Below are positions 35,953-44,733 of a stretch of DNA of 64,000 nt, one piece after another. Within the stretch, counting starts at the first letter, position 1. Each line of letters starts with the position of its first letter. Made by a program: the position numbers and the translations under genes. Source of the DNA: Flavobacteriales bacterium (GTDB lineage Bacteria > Bacteroidota > Bacteroidia > UBA10329); the NCBI GenBank assembly GCA_020635535.1, contig JACJZP010000003.1, positions 180,410 through 244,409 on the forward strand. Reading direction: 5' to 3'. The notes below the pieces were generated by a model. That model was not told the DNA's origin, ran no database searches, and saw only the letters and a program-made list of their open reading frames with translations.

Positions 35953-37104
35953 ATGAAAAAGCTCGTTAAAGTTCTTGGGTGGTTTGCGGCAGTCATAGCC
36001 TTGGTGGTGGCCGGTATCTATTTTAGTGGTAATCAGTTTCTGCTGAAAGGTGTTTGGGCAGCCTACTTGCACGGAAATACATCCGCAACAATAAGCGATG
36101 CACAGTTCTTTGACACGCGAACTGTTGAAGCCGGTAACCCAGCACCATGGAAAGTGTCCGATTTCTATTACGAATGGGATATCACGGGTGAACTCAGAAA
36201 ATCATTGGAAGAAACACAGACCGTAGCCTTTCTGATGATAAGTGAAGGCGAGATCGTGTTTGAGGAATACTGGGATGGTTATTCGGATTCATCGAGAAGC
36301 AACTCCTTCAGTATGGCTAAAAGCATCACCACCATGTTGGTTCAATGTGCCATACAAGACGGGTCTATTAAAAGCTGGGACCAACCGGTGAAGGATTTTC
36401 TACCTGAATTGCAAGGAGAATTTGCTGATGAATTGACACTCAGAAACCTGTGTACCATGACAGCAGGGCTTGATTTCAACGAGCACTACACTAACCCATT
36501 CGACATTACCGCCAAGCTGTATTACGGACCTGATGTAGAGAAATTGATGTTGGATAATGTGCCTGTTATCCGAAAGCCAGGTTTGGATGCGTTTGAATAT
36601 CAGAGTGGAGCTACGCAGTTGCTTGGCCTTTGTTTGATGCGCGCCACTGGAAAAACTGAAGCAGAATATGCCTCAGAAAAGCTATGGAAACCGCTGGGTG
36701 CAGAACATTCGGCCGAATGGCACTTGGATAGCAAGAATGGTAAGGAACTTTCATTCTGCTGCTTCAATTCCAATGCACGAGACTTTGCCCGTTTCGGACA
36801 GATGATGCTACAGCATGGGAATTTCAACGGCACGCAAATTCTAGATTCTGCTTTTGTAGACACGGCTACTGTTCCGTTTGCAGTACCGTATTACGGCCAC
36901 AGTTTCTGGATCTGCGATGATTACGGAACACACGTTTTCTATCAGCGTGGTATTTTGGGCCAGTACATTATCGTCATTCCGGAATACGAGATGGTGATTG
37001 TGCGTCTAGGCCACATGCGCTTGGGTAGTGACATGAACCACTCAATCGATTTCAGAAAGATTCTGGAAGAGGTACTGAAGGAACTTCGAGGAGGTTTATC
37101 CTAA
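35953..37104 (+). CDS. Serine hydrolase, beta-lactamase class C family
   Basis: 383 residues with an N-terminal membrane anchor (FAAVIALVVAGIYF). The SxxK nucleophile motif is S120-M-A-K123 (NSFSMAKSITTM). The second motif is YQSG in FEYQSGATQLLG, where the usual YxN is YQS; the third is near QRGILGQYIIV. The fold is class C/penicillin-binding-like; substrate may be a D-amino-acid ester or peptide. The 3' end overlaps the convergent NupC gene by nine bases. Confidence 0.9.
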   Translation: MKKLVKVLGWFAAVIALVVAGIYFSGNQFLLKGVWAAYLHGNTSATISDAQFFDTRTVEAGNPAPWKVSDFYYEWDITGELRKSLEETQTVAFLMISEGEIVFEEYWDGYSDSSRSNSFSMAKSITTMLVQCAIQDGSIKSWDQPVKDFLPELQGEFADELTLRNLCTMTAGLDFNEHYTNPFDITAKLYYGPDVEKLMLDNVPVIRKPGLDAFEYQSGATQLLGLCLMRATGKTEAEYASEKLWKPLGAEHSAEWHLDSKNGKELSFCCFNSNARDFARFGQMMLQHGNFNGTQILDSAFVDTATVPFAVPYYGHSFWICDDYGTHVFYQRGILGQYIIVIPEYEMVIVRLGHMRLGSDMNHSIDFRKILEEVLKELRGGLS

Positions 37105-38445
37105 GAACATCCCAACCAAAACTGCAGTAAATAGACAGGCCAGCGTTCCGCCCAAAAGCGCTCGAAGGCCAAGCTTGGAGAGCAGTCCTTTTCGGTTTGG
37201 AATCAGTGTTCCGATTCCACCGATCTGAATTCCAATGGAAGCGAAATTGGAGAAGCCGCAAAGGATGTACGTGGCCATGATCATCGATTTCTCCGAACTG
37301 AACATGCCGCTGAATTTCATCTCGCCCAAGGTTTTGTAAGCGTAGAATTCGTTCAAGATGGTTTTCTCTCCAAGTAATTGACCCACGAGGAAAATATCGC
37401 TTGTTGGAACTCCCATCAGCCAAGCGATGGGGGCAAAGGTGTAACCGACCAGAAACTGAAAGCTCAGTCCGTCATAGCCTGTGTTGGATGCAATAATATC
37501 GTTCAGGCCAGTTGGTCCACCAATAAGGTCGCGTAGGATCCAATTGCCCATGTACACGAACGCGGTGAAAACGAGCAGCATGGCACCCACATTCACGGCC
37601 AACTTTACGCCATCGGAAGTTCCGTTGGCAACGGCTTCCAATACGTTGGCGCCCATCTTCTCCTTGCTGATCTCCATGCGCTCGTTGAACTCTTCCTTTT
37701 CTGGAACCAAGAGTTTAGCTGCGACAATTGCCGCAGGCGCGGACATGACAGACGCTGCCAACAGGTGCTTTGCAAAAAGTACTTGCTCAACTGGGTCTTC
37801 GCCACCAAGGAAACCGATGTAAGCAGCCAGAACACCTCCTGCAATGGTTGCCATTCCACCCGTCATCAGGCACATGATCTCGCTCTTGGTCATCTTGTCC
37901 AAGTAAGGTTTGATGAGGAATGGAGATTCCGTTTGTCCGAGGAAGATGTTTCCTGCTGCTGCCAAACTTTCGGCACCGGAAAGTTTCATGGTTTTCTTCA
38001 TCACCCAAGCGAACACATACACCACCTTCTGCAGCAATCCGAGGTAGTAAAGGAGACTTGTTAGCGCAGAGAAGAAAACGATGGTGGGCAGAATGCGGAA
38101 TGCAAAGCTGATGACAGCAGCTTCTGCATTGCCGGTAACAAAGGAGGAAAAGAGGAAATCCACACCGAAATCGGTGAAGGAGATGATTTTGACGAATCCC
38201 TGACCAACTATGTCAAATACCTTGGCGAACCACGAAACCTTCAGAATGCCGATGGCCAAGACCAACTGAATCACCAGTCCGATGGTGATCAACCGCCAAT
38301 TGATGGCCTTTCTGTCCTGACTGAAAAGAAAACCGATTGCGACAAGCACCAGCATGCCAAGCAATCCGCGGCCAACGCTGGTAAATGAAATTCCGAGATC
38401 CAGTAAAGGAAAATTGAGAAGTGGGAGAGAAAGTTGTTCGGTCAT
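37096..38445 (-). CDS. Concentrative nucleoside transporter, NupC/CNT family
   Basis: 449 residues with 10-12 membrane segments. CNT features: VGRGLLGMLVLVAIGFLFS then AINWRLI, LGQTESPFLIKPYL, MTGGMATIAGGVLAAYI and LGEKTILNEFYAY; these carry the nucleoside- and cation-binding residues. Should import nucleosides with H+ or Na+. Followed downstream by the convergent serine hydrolase; upstream 39 bases separate it from the bifunctional nuclease gene on the same strand. Confidence 0.92.
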   Translation of the reverse strand: MTEQLSLPLLNFPLLDLGISFTSVGRGLLGMLVLVAIGFLFSQDRKAINWRLITIGLVIQLVLAIGILKVSWFAKVFDIVGQGFVKIISFTDFGVDFLFSSFVTGNAEAAVISFAFRILPTIVFFSALTSLLYYLGLLQKVVYVFAWVMKKTMKLSGAESLAAAGNIFLGQTESPFLIKPYLDKMTKSEIMCLMTGGMATIAGGVLAAYIGFLGGEDPVEQVLFAKHLLAASVMSAPAAIVAAKLLVPEKEEFNERMEISKEKMGANVLEAVANGTSDGVKLAVNVGAMLLVFTAFVYMGNWILRDLIGGPTGLNDIIASNTGYDGLSFQFLVGYTFAPIAWLMGVPTSDIFLVGQLLGEKTILNEFYAYKTLGEMKFSGMFSSEKSMIMATYILCGFSNFASIGIQIGGIGTLIPNRKGLLSKLGLRALLGGTLACLFTAVLVGMFLG

Positions 38446-38484
38446 CCTTGTTCCGTTCGTGTTGAACCTTTCAAGGATAGTGAA

Positions 38485-39069
38485 TTATTTTTTCCTGCGA
38501 TTCAGTTCATCGCGGATGATGGTGGCCTGCTCGTAATCTTCGCGGGCAAGCGCATCGTTAAGCGATTCTTCCAACTCCTCTAAGGTCAGCTGAGAGAAGC
38601 CACCTCCGGATTCACCATCATCAGATGTGGCTGCAATCGGTCGAATACCTGCTCCACTTTCATCTTTCTCGAAAGCAGCAGCGTTCAGAATGAATTCATG
38701 GGTGTAGATCGGGCATTTGAAACGAACAGCCAGTGCAATGGCATCGGATGGCCTACAATCTATCTCCACGGTCTCCTTACCATCGCTGCAAACGATCTTT
38801 CCATAGAAGACACCATCTACAAAATTGTAGATGATGACTTCATGGATATCAATGTTGAATGACTGCGCGAAGGTGCGGAACAGATCGTGGGTCAGCGGGC
38901 GTGTTGGACTCATATTCTCCAACTCGATGGCAATGGCCTGAGCTTCTGAACTTCCGATGATAATTGGCAGTCTGCGGGTACCATCTTCCTCCTCCAATAC
39001 CAACGCATAAGCGCCAGTTTGGGTTTGGCTGTACTGCAGCCCGTATATGCCCATTTTGATCTTGTCCAT
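38485..39069 (-). CDS. Bifunctional nuclease (BFN/DUF151) domain protein with UVR-like tail
   Basis: 194 residues. BFN domain: YALVLEEEDGTRRLPIIIG, SSEAQAIAIELENMSPTRP, LTHDLFRTFAQSF and VEIDCRPSDAIALAVRF, as in bacterial DUF151 proteins. C-terminal ~30 residues (LEESLNDALAREDYEQATII) form a UVR-type helical hairpin. Nuclease activity is reported for some relatives. Lies 41 bases downstream of etfA on the same strand, with 39 bases to NupC. Confidence 0.9.
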   Translation of the reverse strand: MDKIKMGIYGLQYSQTQTGAYALVLEEEDGTRRLPIIIGSSEAQAIAIELENMSPTRPLTHDLFRTFAQSFNIDIHEVIIYNFVDGVFYGKIVCSDGKETVEIDCRPSDAIALAVRFKCPIYTHEFILNAAAFEKDESGAGIRPIAATSDDGESGGGFSQLTLEELEESLNDALAREDYEQATIIRDELNRRKK

Positions 39070-39110
39070 GAACGCTCCGCTTTGCGGAATTTCGACTTAC
39101 AGCCTAGGGC

Positions 39111-40082
39111 TTAACCGTTGGCTGCTTTGAATTTACGAAATGCTTCGTTCAAGCGTGGAACCACTTCAAACGCATCGCCAACTACACCGTAATCGGCAGC
39201 TTTGAAGAATGGCGCTTCAGGATCTTTGTTGATCACAACGATAACCTTACTACCGTTTACACCTGCCAAGTGCTGAATAGCCCCAGAGATACCAACAGCA
39301 ATGTAAAGGTTAGGACGGATGGCAACACCAGTCTGCCCAACGTGCTCGTGATGTGGTCTCCAACCGATATCAGCAACCGGACGAGAGCAAGCAGTTGTTG
39401 CTCCAAGAATTCCAGCCATTTCCTCGATCATTCCCCAGTTCTCAGGTCCTTTAAGACCACGACCCGCAGAAACAACCAATTCGGCTTCTGGCAATGGAAC
39501 AACCTTGCTGTTTCCGCCTTTCACTTCCTTAACAGTGATTCCTGAGTTGATTCCGCTTACATCTAAAGAGAAAGCCTCTACAGAAGCAGAACCTTCACCA
39601 GCCTGAACACCGAATGCGTTAGGAAGGATGGAAACGATCTTCTCATCGCTCAAAATGTTCACCTGAGCATTTGCCTTACCAGAGAAAACGTTCTTGGTGA
39701 CCACGAATCCGTTTGATGTGTCTGGAAGAGAAGTAACGTTGGTTACCAATCCAGCGCCTGATTTTGCTGACAAACGTGGAGCAACTGCCTTACCAGTTGA
39801 ATCGTGTGCGAACACAACCACTTTAGCACCAACTTGGTTAGCCGCAGCTACAACAGCAGCAACGACTTTCTGTGGGTCAGAAGCTGAAATGGACGCATCG
39901 GTCACATTCAAAACTTTGTTCACACCAACAGTTCCAAGAACTTCTCCATTGGTGGCGTTCAGTGTAAGTGCAACGGCTTCTCCACCCAAAGCGGACGCTA
40001 CTTTGGCTCCGTACTGAGCCGCTTCCAACGATGATTTTTTGACCTCACCGTTCTTCGTATCTACTACAATAAGTACTGACAT
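39111..40082 (-). CDS. etfA: Electron transfer flavoprotein alpha subunit
   Basis: 323 residues. N-terminal alpha/beta domain, then the FAD-binding domain: VSAGRGLKGPENWGMIEEM, ACSRPVADIGW, VGQTGVAIRPNLYIAVGISG with AIQHLAG, and VINKDPEAPFFKAADYG. Forms the heterodimer with EtfB that passes electrons from acyl-CoA dehydrogenases to the quinone pool through ETF-QO. 34 bases downstream of etfB. Confidence 0.96.
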   Translation of the reverse strand: MSVLIVVDTKNGEVKKSSLEAAQYGAKVASALGGEAVALTLNATNGEVLGTVGVNKVLNVTDASISASDPQKVVAAVVAAANQVGAKVVVFAHDSTGKAVAPRLSAKSGAGLVTNVTSLPDTSNGFVVTKNVFSGKANAQVNILSDEKIVSILPNAFGVQAGEGSASVEAFSLDVSGINSGITVKEVKGGNSKVVPLPEAELVVSAGRGLKGPENWGMIEEMAGILGATTACSRPVADIGWRPHHEHVGQTGVAIRPNLYIAVGISGAIQHLAGVNGSKVIVVINKDPEAPFFKAADYGVVGDAFEVVPRLNEAFRKFKAANG

Positions 40083-40116
40083 CTTCTTGTTTCTTTAAAT
40101 CGTTCGTAAATCAGAC

Positions 40117-40857
40117 TTAGATGACTTTGGCTTCTTCGTGAAGAAGGCTTACCAACTCGTCCATGTTCTCTGGGTCAACCAGCTTAACAGCCGACTTTGG
40201 CGCAGGAAGACCATACTTCACGTAAGCGGTCTTAGCGTCAGTTCCAGTTGCAGCAACAACTGTCAAAGGCTTGGTACGTGCAGCCATAATGCCACGCATG
40301 TTCGGGATGCGCTGCTCGGCCATTCCTTTAGAAGCACTTGCTACGAACGGCATTTTCACCTCAACTACCTCAACACCACCTTCAATGGTTCTGTCAAGCG
40401 TAGCCGTATCTCCGTTCACTTCCAATTTAGAAGCAAGCGAGATGTATGGCTGTCCAAGGAACTCGGCCAACATACCGCCAACCTCAGAACCGTTGTAGTT
40501 GATGGTCTCTTTACCCAACAGGATCATGTCAAAGCCCTTATCAGCCGCATAAGCTGCAATTTCCTTGGCCACTTGGTACGATTCGGTTGCATTTGCATCA
40601 ATTCTCACCGCTTCGTGAGCGCCCAATGCCAACGCCTTTCTGATAACAGGCTCGGCAGTTGCATCGCCAACGCTGATCACGGTAACGGTACCGCCACCTG
40701 CTTCGGTGATCTCCAAGGCACGCACAAGCGCATACCATTCATCGTATGGGTTAACAATCCACTGAATTCCCTCCTCGTTGAACTTGCTGTCGCCATCAGT
40801 AAAGGAAATCTTGGACGTAGTATCAGGAACTTTGCTGATAGGTACTAAGATTTTCAT
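40117..40857 (-). CDS. etfB: Electron transfer flavoprotein beta subunit
   Basis: 246 residues. Typical MKILVPISKVPDTTSKI start, NPYDEWYALVRALEI, LALGAHEAVRID and LLGKETINYNGSEVGGMLAE, with AMP-binding loop residues. First gene of the etfBA pair, likely serving fatty or branched-chain acid oxidation. Confidence 0.96.
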   Translation of the reverse strand: MKILVPISKVPDTTSKISFTDGDSKFNEEGIQWIVNPYDEWYALVRALEITEAGGGTVTVISVGDATAEPVIRKALALGAHEAVRIDANATESYQVAKEIAAYAADKGFDMILLGKETINYNGSEVGGMLAEFLGQPYISLASKLEVNGDTATLDRTIEGGVEVVEVKMPFVASASKGMAEQRIPNMRGIMAARTKPLTVVAATGTDAKTAYVKYGLPAPKSAVKLVDPENMDELVSLLHEEAKVI

Positions 40858-40894
40858 GCTATATATATTGAATTACTGTTTCTAAAAACGTGCG

Positions 40895-40902
40895 CAAACT
40901 TA
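40895..40902 (-). promoter_or_regulatory. -7 element upstream of etfB
   Basis: On the minus strand TAAGTTTG fits TAnnTTTG, 37 bases before the etfB ATG. A TTTG lies 14 bases farther upstream, closer than the usual 17-23, so only the -7 part is convincing. Confidence 0.5.
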
Positions 40903-40990
40903 GTGATTAAGAAGCGCAAATTCCACCCGACTTTGGTCAGGTTAGGAACGGCTTTTCAACCGCTGAAAAACCGGATTGTTCAGACCTTTC

Positions 40991-41069
40991 TGTCATTCCG
41001 ACCGAAGCGGAGGAATCTATTCCCACGATTTGAGATTTTTCTGCTTCGCAATCTCCGCTCGAAATGACA
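40991..41069. repeat. Palindromic intergenic repeat, TGTCATTCCGA family
   Basis: TGTCATTCCGACCGAAGCGG at one end and CCGCTCGAAATGACA at the other form a 79-base inverted-repeat unit between the etf promoter and the 41135 gene. The ends pair through TGTCATT and AATGACA. Looks like a dispersed small repeat (MITE-like or REP-like). Confidence 0.6.
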
Positions 41070-41115
41070 ATTACTAAAGCGGATTACAATTAAATCCCCC
41101 AACACGGGTTAATAC

Positions 41116-41123
41116 TACTTTTG
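41116..41123 (+). promoter_or_regulatory. -7 element upstream of the 41135 gene
   Basis: TACTTTTG fits TAnnTTTG, 11 bases before the ATG; no TTTG at ideal upstream spacing. Confidence 0.45.
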
Positions 41124-41134
41124 CAAGCATCTGC

Positions 41135-41902
41135 ATGAAGTACGTTTCTACCATAATCGGTCTTTTGATTTCCGTGGCTCTTTGGGCACAACCCAAAACC
41201 GATGATACCATGGTGAAGGACAGTGCCGTAGGAAGTGCGCTATTTCGTGTAGCCTATGCCGCCCAGATTCCTGTGGGTGATTACGCTAACCGGTTCGGAT
41301 TCACCAATCACATTGGTGCTTCAGCAGGCTACAGAACCAAAAGCAACTGGATTTTTACGGTTGGTGGTTATTATATTTTCGGGAACAGCGTGACGGATAA
41401 GAACACGCTGCTGGCCTCTATGACCAACTCTAGCAACCTCATCATCACATCCAGTGGAGAGCAGGCTTATGTTAACATTTCGCAGCAAGGTTATTACGTC
41501 AATTTCCAGTTCGGAAAAATCTTTCCGTGGGTGGCGCCTAACCCCAATTCGGGTTTCATGTTCACGTTGGGTGGAGGTTTTATGGAGCATTGGATAGGTC
41601 TTCGCGCCCAAGGGAATAATGTGCCGCAACTTCTAGGAGACAACAGGAAAGGCTACGACCGATTGACCAACGGCATTATTCTGCAAGAATTTATCGGCTA
41701 CCATTTTCAAGGGAGTACAAGGCTGCTGAATTTTTATGCTGGATTTGAGTTTACGCAAGGCTTTACCGGCAACCGAAGAAGTTATGATATTCCGACCATG
41801 ACTGTGAAGGATGAGGACTACATCGACCTCCTGTTTGGTTTTAAGGTTGGTTGGATGATGCCATTCTACAGGCGCAATCAGGACAAATACTATTACTACT
41901 AA
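41135..41902 (+). CDS. Outer-membrane beta-barrel protein, unknown function
   Basis: 255 residues: signal peptide (IIGLLISVALWAQ), then repeated aromatic/glycine strands (FRVAYAAQIPVGDY; NWIFTVGGYYIFGNS; GYYVNFQFGKIFPWV; FMFTLGGGFMEHWIGL) ending in a very tyrosine-rich tail. It precedes waaA by 7 bases, so it may be cotranscribed with LPS core synthesis. Function not recognised. Confidence 0.75.
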   Translation: MKYVSTIIGLLISVALWAQPKTDDTMVKDSAVGSALFRVAYAAQIPVGDYANRFGFTNHIGASAGYRTKSNWIFTVGGYYIFGNSVTDKNTLLASMTNSSNLIITSSGEQAYVNISQQGYYVNFQFGKIFPWVAPNPNSGFMFTLGGGFMEHWIGLRAQGNNVPQLLGDNRKGYDRLTNGIILQEFIGYHFQGSTRLLNFYAGFEFTQGFTGNRRSYDIPTMTVKDEDYIDLLFGFKVGWMMPFYRRNQDKYYYY

Positions 41903-41909
41903 ACTACTG

Positions 41910-43124
41910 ATGTTGCCATTCTACAACATTGGTATCCGATTGTACGGACTTGGAATCCGTGTTGCAGCGCTGTTCAATCCAAAGGCCCAAAAGTGGGTTG
42001 ATGGCCGTAATGGTCTGCTTGAGGAAGTAGAACGAGAAACCCCTTCGTTTTCTGGCGAAACACTTTGGGTGCATTGCGCCAGTTTGGGCGAATTCGAAAT
42101 GGCGCGGCCCATCATTGAGCAACTGAAAGCTGCGGATTCTAGTCTCCGAATTGTACTCACTTTCTTTTCGCCATCGGGTTATGACGTGAGAAAAAACTAC
42201 GAAGTAGCCGACCACGTGTTCTATCTGCCGCTTGACACACCATCAAATGCGAAGCGATTCGTTGAGGCAATCAAACCGAGCAAGGTCATTTTTGTGAAGT
42301 ATGATCTGTGGTTCCATCATCTCAGCGAAGCGAAGAAATTTGGCGCCAAACTGATGTTGATCTCTGCCACGTTCAGACCAAGCCAACAGTACTTCAAATT
42401 CTACGGAAGTGTGGGGCGTAGAGCACTGCAACTCTTCGACCGTATTTTTTTGGTCGATGCCGATTCGGAGAAACTCATTCACAGCATTGGGATCAAGAAC
42501 ACAACCGTTTGTGGCGATACGCGCTATGACCGCGTGATGGAAATTGCCGCTTCTGCTGAAAGCAATGACATTATTGAAGCGTTCAAAGGCGATTCTAAAC
42601 TCATCATCTGCGGTAGCACGTGGAAAGAAGACGAGGAAGTGCTGCTGGATGCCGTCAAAAATCTCAAAGACGTAAAGTGGGTTGTTGCGCCACATGAAGT
42701 GGGAGAGGAGAACATCCAAAGATTGCAGAAGCAGTTTCCTGATTCTGTTCGCTATTCACAATACCAAGAATCTGATGCGAGAATTCTGATAATCGATTCC
42801 ATTGGTCTGTTGAATAAATTGTATCGCTATGCCGATGTGGCGTACATCGGTGGCGGTTTCCGAACGGGTTTGCACAACGTTTTCGAAGCAACGGCTTTTG
42901 GTGTTCCAACGGTTTTTGGTCCAGATACTTCACGTTTTGTAGATGCGGCCGAAATGGCACATAAAGGTTTGGCTTTTCGTGTTCAAAATAGCTCGGAACT
43001 TAGATTGAAAGTCTCAGAGTTGCTCGCTCAAAACCAATTCCAACTCAGTTCAAGGATCAAGGATTTTATGGCTTCCAGAACTGGGGCAACCAAAGCCATT
43101 TTGGAATACACGAACAAGTGTTAA
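41910..43124 (+). CDS. waaA: 3-deoxy-D-manno-octulosonic acid transferase
   Basis: 404 residues. GT-B glycosyltransferase with LWVHCASLGEFEMARPIIEQ near the start (acceptor/base Glu), FSPSGYDVRKNYEVADHVFY, FVKYDLWFHHL, CGDTRYDRV, GSTWKEDEEVL and FRTGLHNVFEATAFGVPTVF for donor binding. It adds Kdo from CMP-Kdo to lipid A precursor at the cytoplasmic side of the inner membrane. The presence of lpxB at 50166 shows a complete lipid A branch in this genome. Confidence 0.95.
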   Translation: MLPFYNIGIRLYGLGIRVAALFNPKAQKWVDGRNGLLEEVERETPSFSGETLWVHCASLGEFEMARPIIEQLKAADSSLRIVLTFFSPSGYDVRKNYEVADHVFYLPLDTPSNAKRFVEAIKPSKVIFVKYDLWFHHLSEAKKFGAKLMLISATFRPSQQYFKFYGSVGRRALQLFDRIFLVDADSEKLIHSIGIKNTTVCGDTRYDRVMEIAASAESNDIIEAFKGDSKLIICGSTWKEDEEVLLDAVKNLKDVKWVVAPHEVGEENIQRLQKQFPDSVRYSQYQESDARILIIDSIGLLNKLYRYADVAYIGGGFRTGLHNVFEATAFGVPTVFGPDTSRFVDAAEMAHKGLAFRVQNSSELRLKVSELLAQNQFQLSSRIKDFMASRTGATKAILEYTNKC

Positions 43125-43178
43125 TAGTTCGGTCTTTCGTCCAATAATCAGGCTTTGGCAGCGTCTATCTTCGTCAAG

Positions 43179-44189
43179 ATGATCGAACAGAACGTTTCTC
43201 TCAAACCTTACAACACTTTTGGGTTGAATGCCCAGGCCAAGTTGATGGCGCGTGTTGGTTCCGTTCCCGAATTACAGGTAGTTTTGGCGGATGGAAACTT
43301 GAAGCGGGAGGAACGCTTCATACTTGGCGGTGGAAGCAATATCCTTCTTACCCGTGATGTGGACGGTTTGGTCATCAAGAACGAGATTGATGGAATTGAG
43401 GTGATCGGAGAATCGCCCGAGCATTATTTTGTCCGTTCGGGTGCAGGTGTGGTTTGGCACGAATTGGTAATGCATTGCATTGCAAATGGCTACGCGGGCA
43501 TCGAAAACCTGTCACTCATTCCAGGAAATGTTGGTGCTGCGCCTATGCAGAACATCGGGGCGTATGGAGTTGAATTAAAAGATGTGTTCCATTCGCTGGA
43601 AGCCGTTGAAATGGCTTCAGGGAATGTTGAAACCTTCTCATCTGCAGATTGTCAATTCGGTTACCGAGAAAGTGTTTTCAAGCGTAAGCTGAAAGGGCAA
43701 TTCATCATTTCTTCGGTAACACTTAAGCTTTCCAAGACCCCCAATGTCAACACATCTTACGGTGCCATCGAACAGGAACTGGAAGCGATGGGAATTTCAT
43801 CGCCAACCATCAAGGAAGTGAGCCAGGCGGTGATCAACATCCGCCAAAGCAAACTGCCCGACCCAAAAGTGCTCGGGAATTCAGGAAGCTTCTTCAAGAA
43901 TCCGGTTGTTCCTAATTCCAAATTCGAAGAACTAAAAGCCAAATACCCGAACATTCCCGGTTATCCTGCGGGCGCTGAGACTAAGCTGGCCGCGGGTTGG
44001 CTCATAGAGCAATGTGGCTGGAAAGGCAAAGTTGTGGGCAACACTGGAAGCCATTCAAAGCAGGCATTGGTATTGGTGAATTACGGAAATGCAACAGGTG
44101 TTGAAATTTTCGAGCTTTCAGAACAGATCATACGCTCGGTTTACGATACATTTGGCGTTCACTTAGAACGCGAGGTCAATGTCTATTAA
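43179..44189 (+). CDS. murB: UDP-N-acetylenolpyruvoylglucosamine reductase
   Basis: 336 residues from ATG 43179; the frame can be opened at TTG 43155, but MIEQNVSLKPYNTFGL is the usual beginning. FAD-binding FILGGGSNILLTRDVDGLVI, IENLSLIPGNVGAAPMQNIG, YRESVFKRKLKGQFII with catalytic Ser and GNSGSFFKNP. Reduces UDP-GlcNAc-enolpyruvate to UDP-MurNAc with NADPH. Overlaps the next gene by 11 bases. Confidence 0.95.
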   Translation: MIEQNVSLKPYNTFGLNAQAKLMARVGSVPELQVVLADGNLKREERFILGGGSNILLTRDVDGLVIKNEIDGIEVIGESPEHYFVRSGAGVVWHELVMHCIANGYAGIENLSLIPGNVGAAPMQNIGAYGVELKDVFHSLEAVEMASGNVETFSSADCQFGYRESVFKRKLKGQFIISSVTLKLSKTPNVNTSYGAIEQELEAMGISSPTIKEVSQAVINIRQSKLPDPKVLGNSGSFFKNPVVPNSKFEELKAKYPNIPGYPAGAETKLAAGWLIEQCGWKGKVVGNTGSHSKQALVLVNYGNATGVEIFELSEQIIRSVYDTFGVHLEREVNVY

Positions 44190-44733
44190 GTCTCTACTTG
44201 TTTTCGTTTCACTTTTGGTTGCAGGAGTTGCAACGGTGTCGGCTCAGGAAGAAGCCGACTGCAAGCACATCAGCAACGGATTTCAGAAGAAGGTTTGCAG
44301 TGGTGTGGAAAACAACCAAGCAGCGTTTATCAAAGAACTGATGGAACGTAAAAGTGGCGAGTATACACTGAACAAGGTGTTGGAATGGACGGCAAAGCAC
44401 TACAGTTGTTTCTACTGTGAAGATGAGCCCGGTTTCCGTGGTGGTAGCATCTTGCGCAAGGTGGTTTTTGAAGATGCTCTGAGCATTTGTTTCTTCTATG
44501 TTTATGATGCCCGTGTTGACATGAATATCATTGAGAGAGACGGACGAACACTCATTGATTGGCTACAGGACGATACGGAAAAAGCCTTTGATGCAGCTTT
44601 TGAAACCGAGAACGAACAGGATAAGCGCTATCTCATTAAGCAGATACGAACAGGGCAGAAGTACTTCAACATTTTCCGAAACAACGGAGCCAAGTTCCGT
44701 AACGAACTGCGTACTGGAGGTTCCAAACTTTAA
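44179..44733 (+). CDS. Exported protein of unknown function
   Basis: 184 residues with signal peptide (LLVFVSLLVAGVATVSAQ). Helical mature part with three cysteines (ADCKHIS, KVCSGV, SCFYCEDE) and repeats reminiscent of degenerate ankyrin helices (DARVDMNIIERDGRTLIDWL). Overlaps murB by 11 bases and its stop overlaps that of the convergent DUF3604 gene by four. Not recognised. Confidence 0.7.
   Translation: MSIKSLLVFVSLLVAGVATVSAQEEADCKHISNGFQKKVCSGVENNQAAFIKELMERKSGEYTLNKVLEWTAKHYSCFYCEDEPGFRGGSILRKVVFEDALSICFFYVYDARVDMNIIERDGRTLIDWLQDDTEKAFDAAFETENEQDKRYLIKQIRTGQKYFNIFRNNGAKFRNELRTGGSKL

Noticed and set aside
40138..40848. 236-codon plus-strand frame
   Set aside because: Exact antisense of etfB, no recognisable domain.
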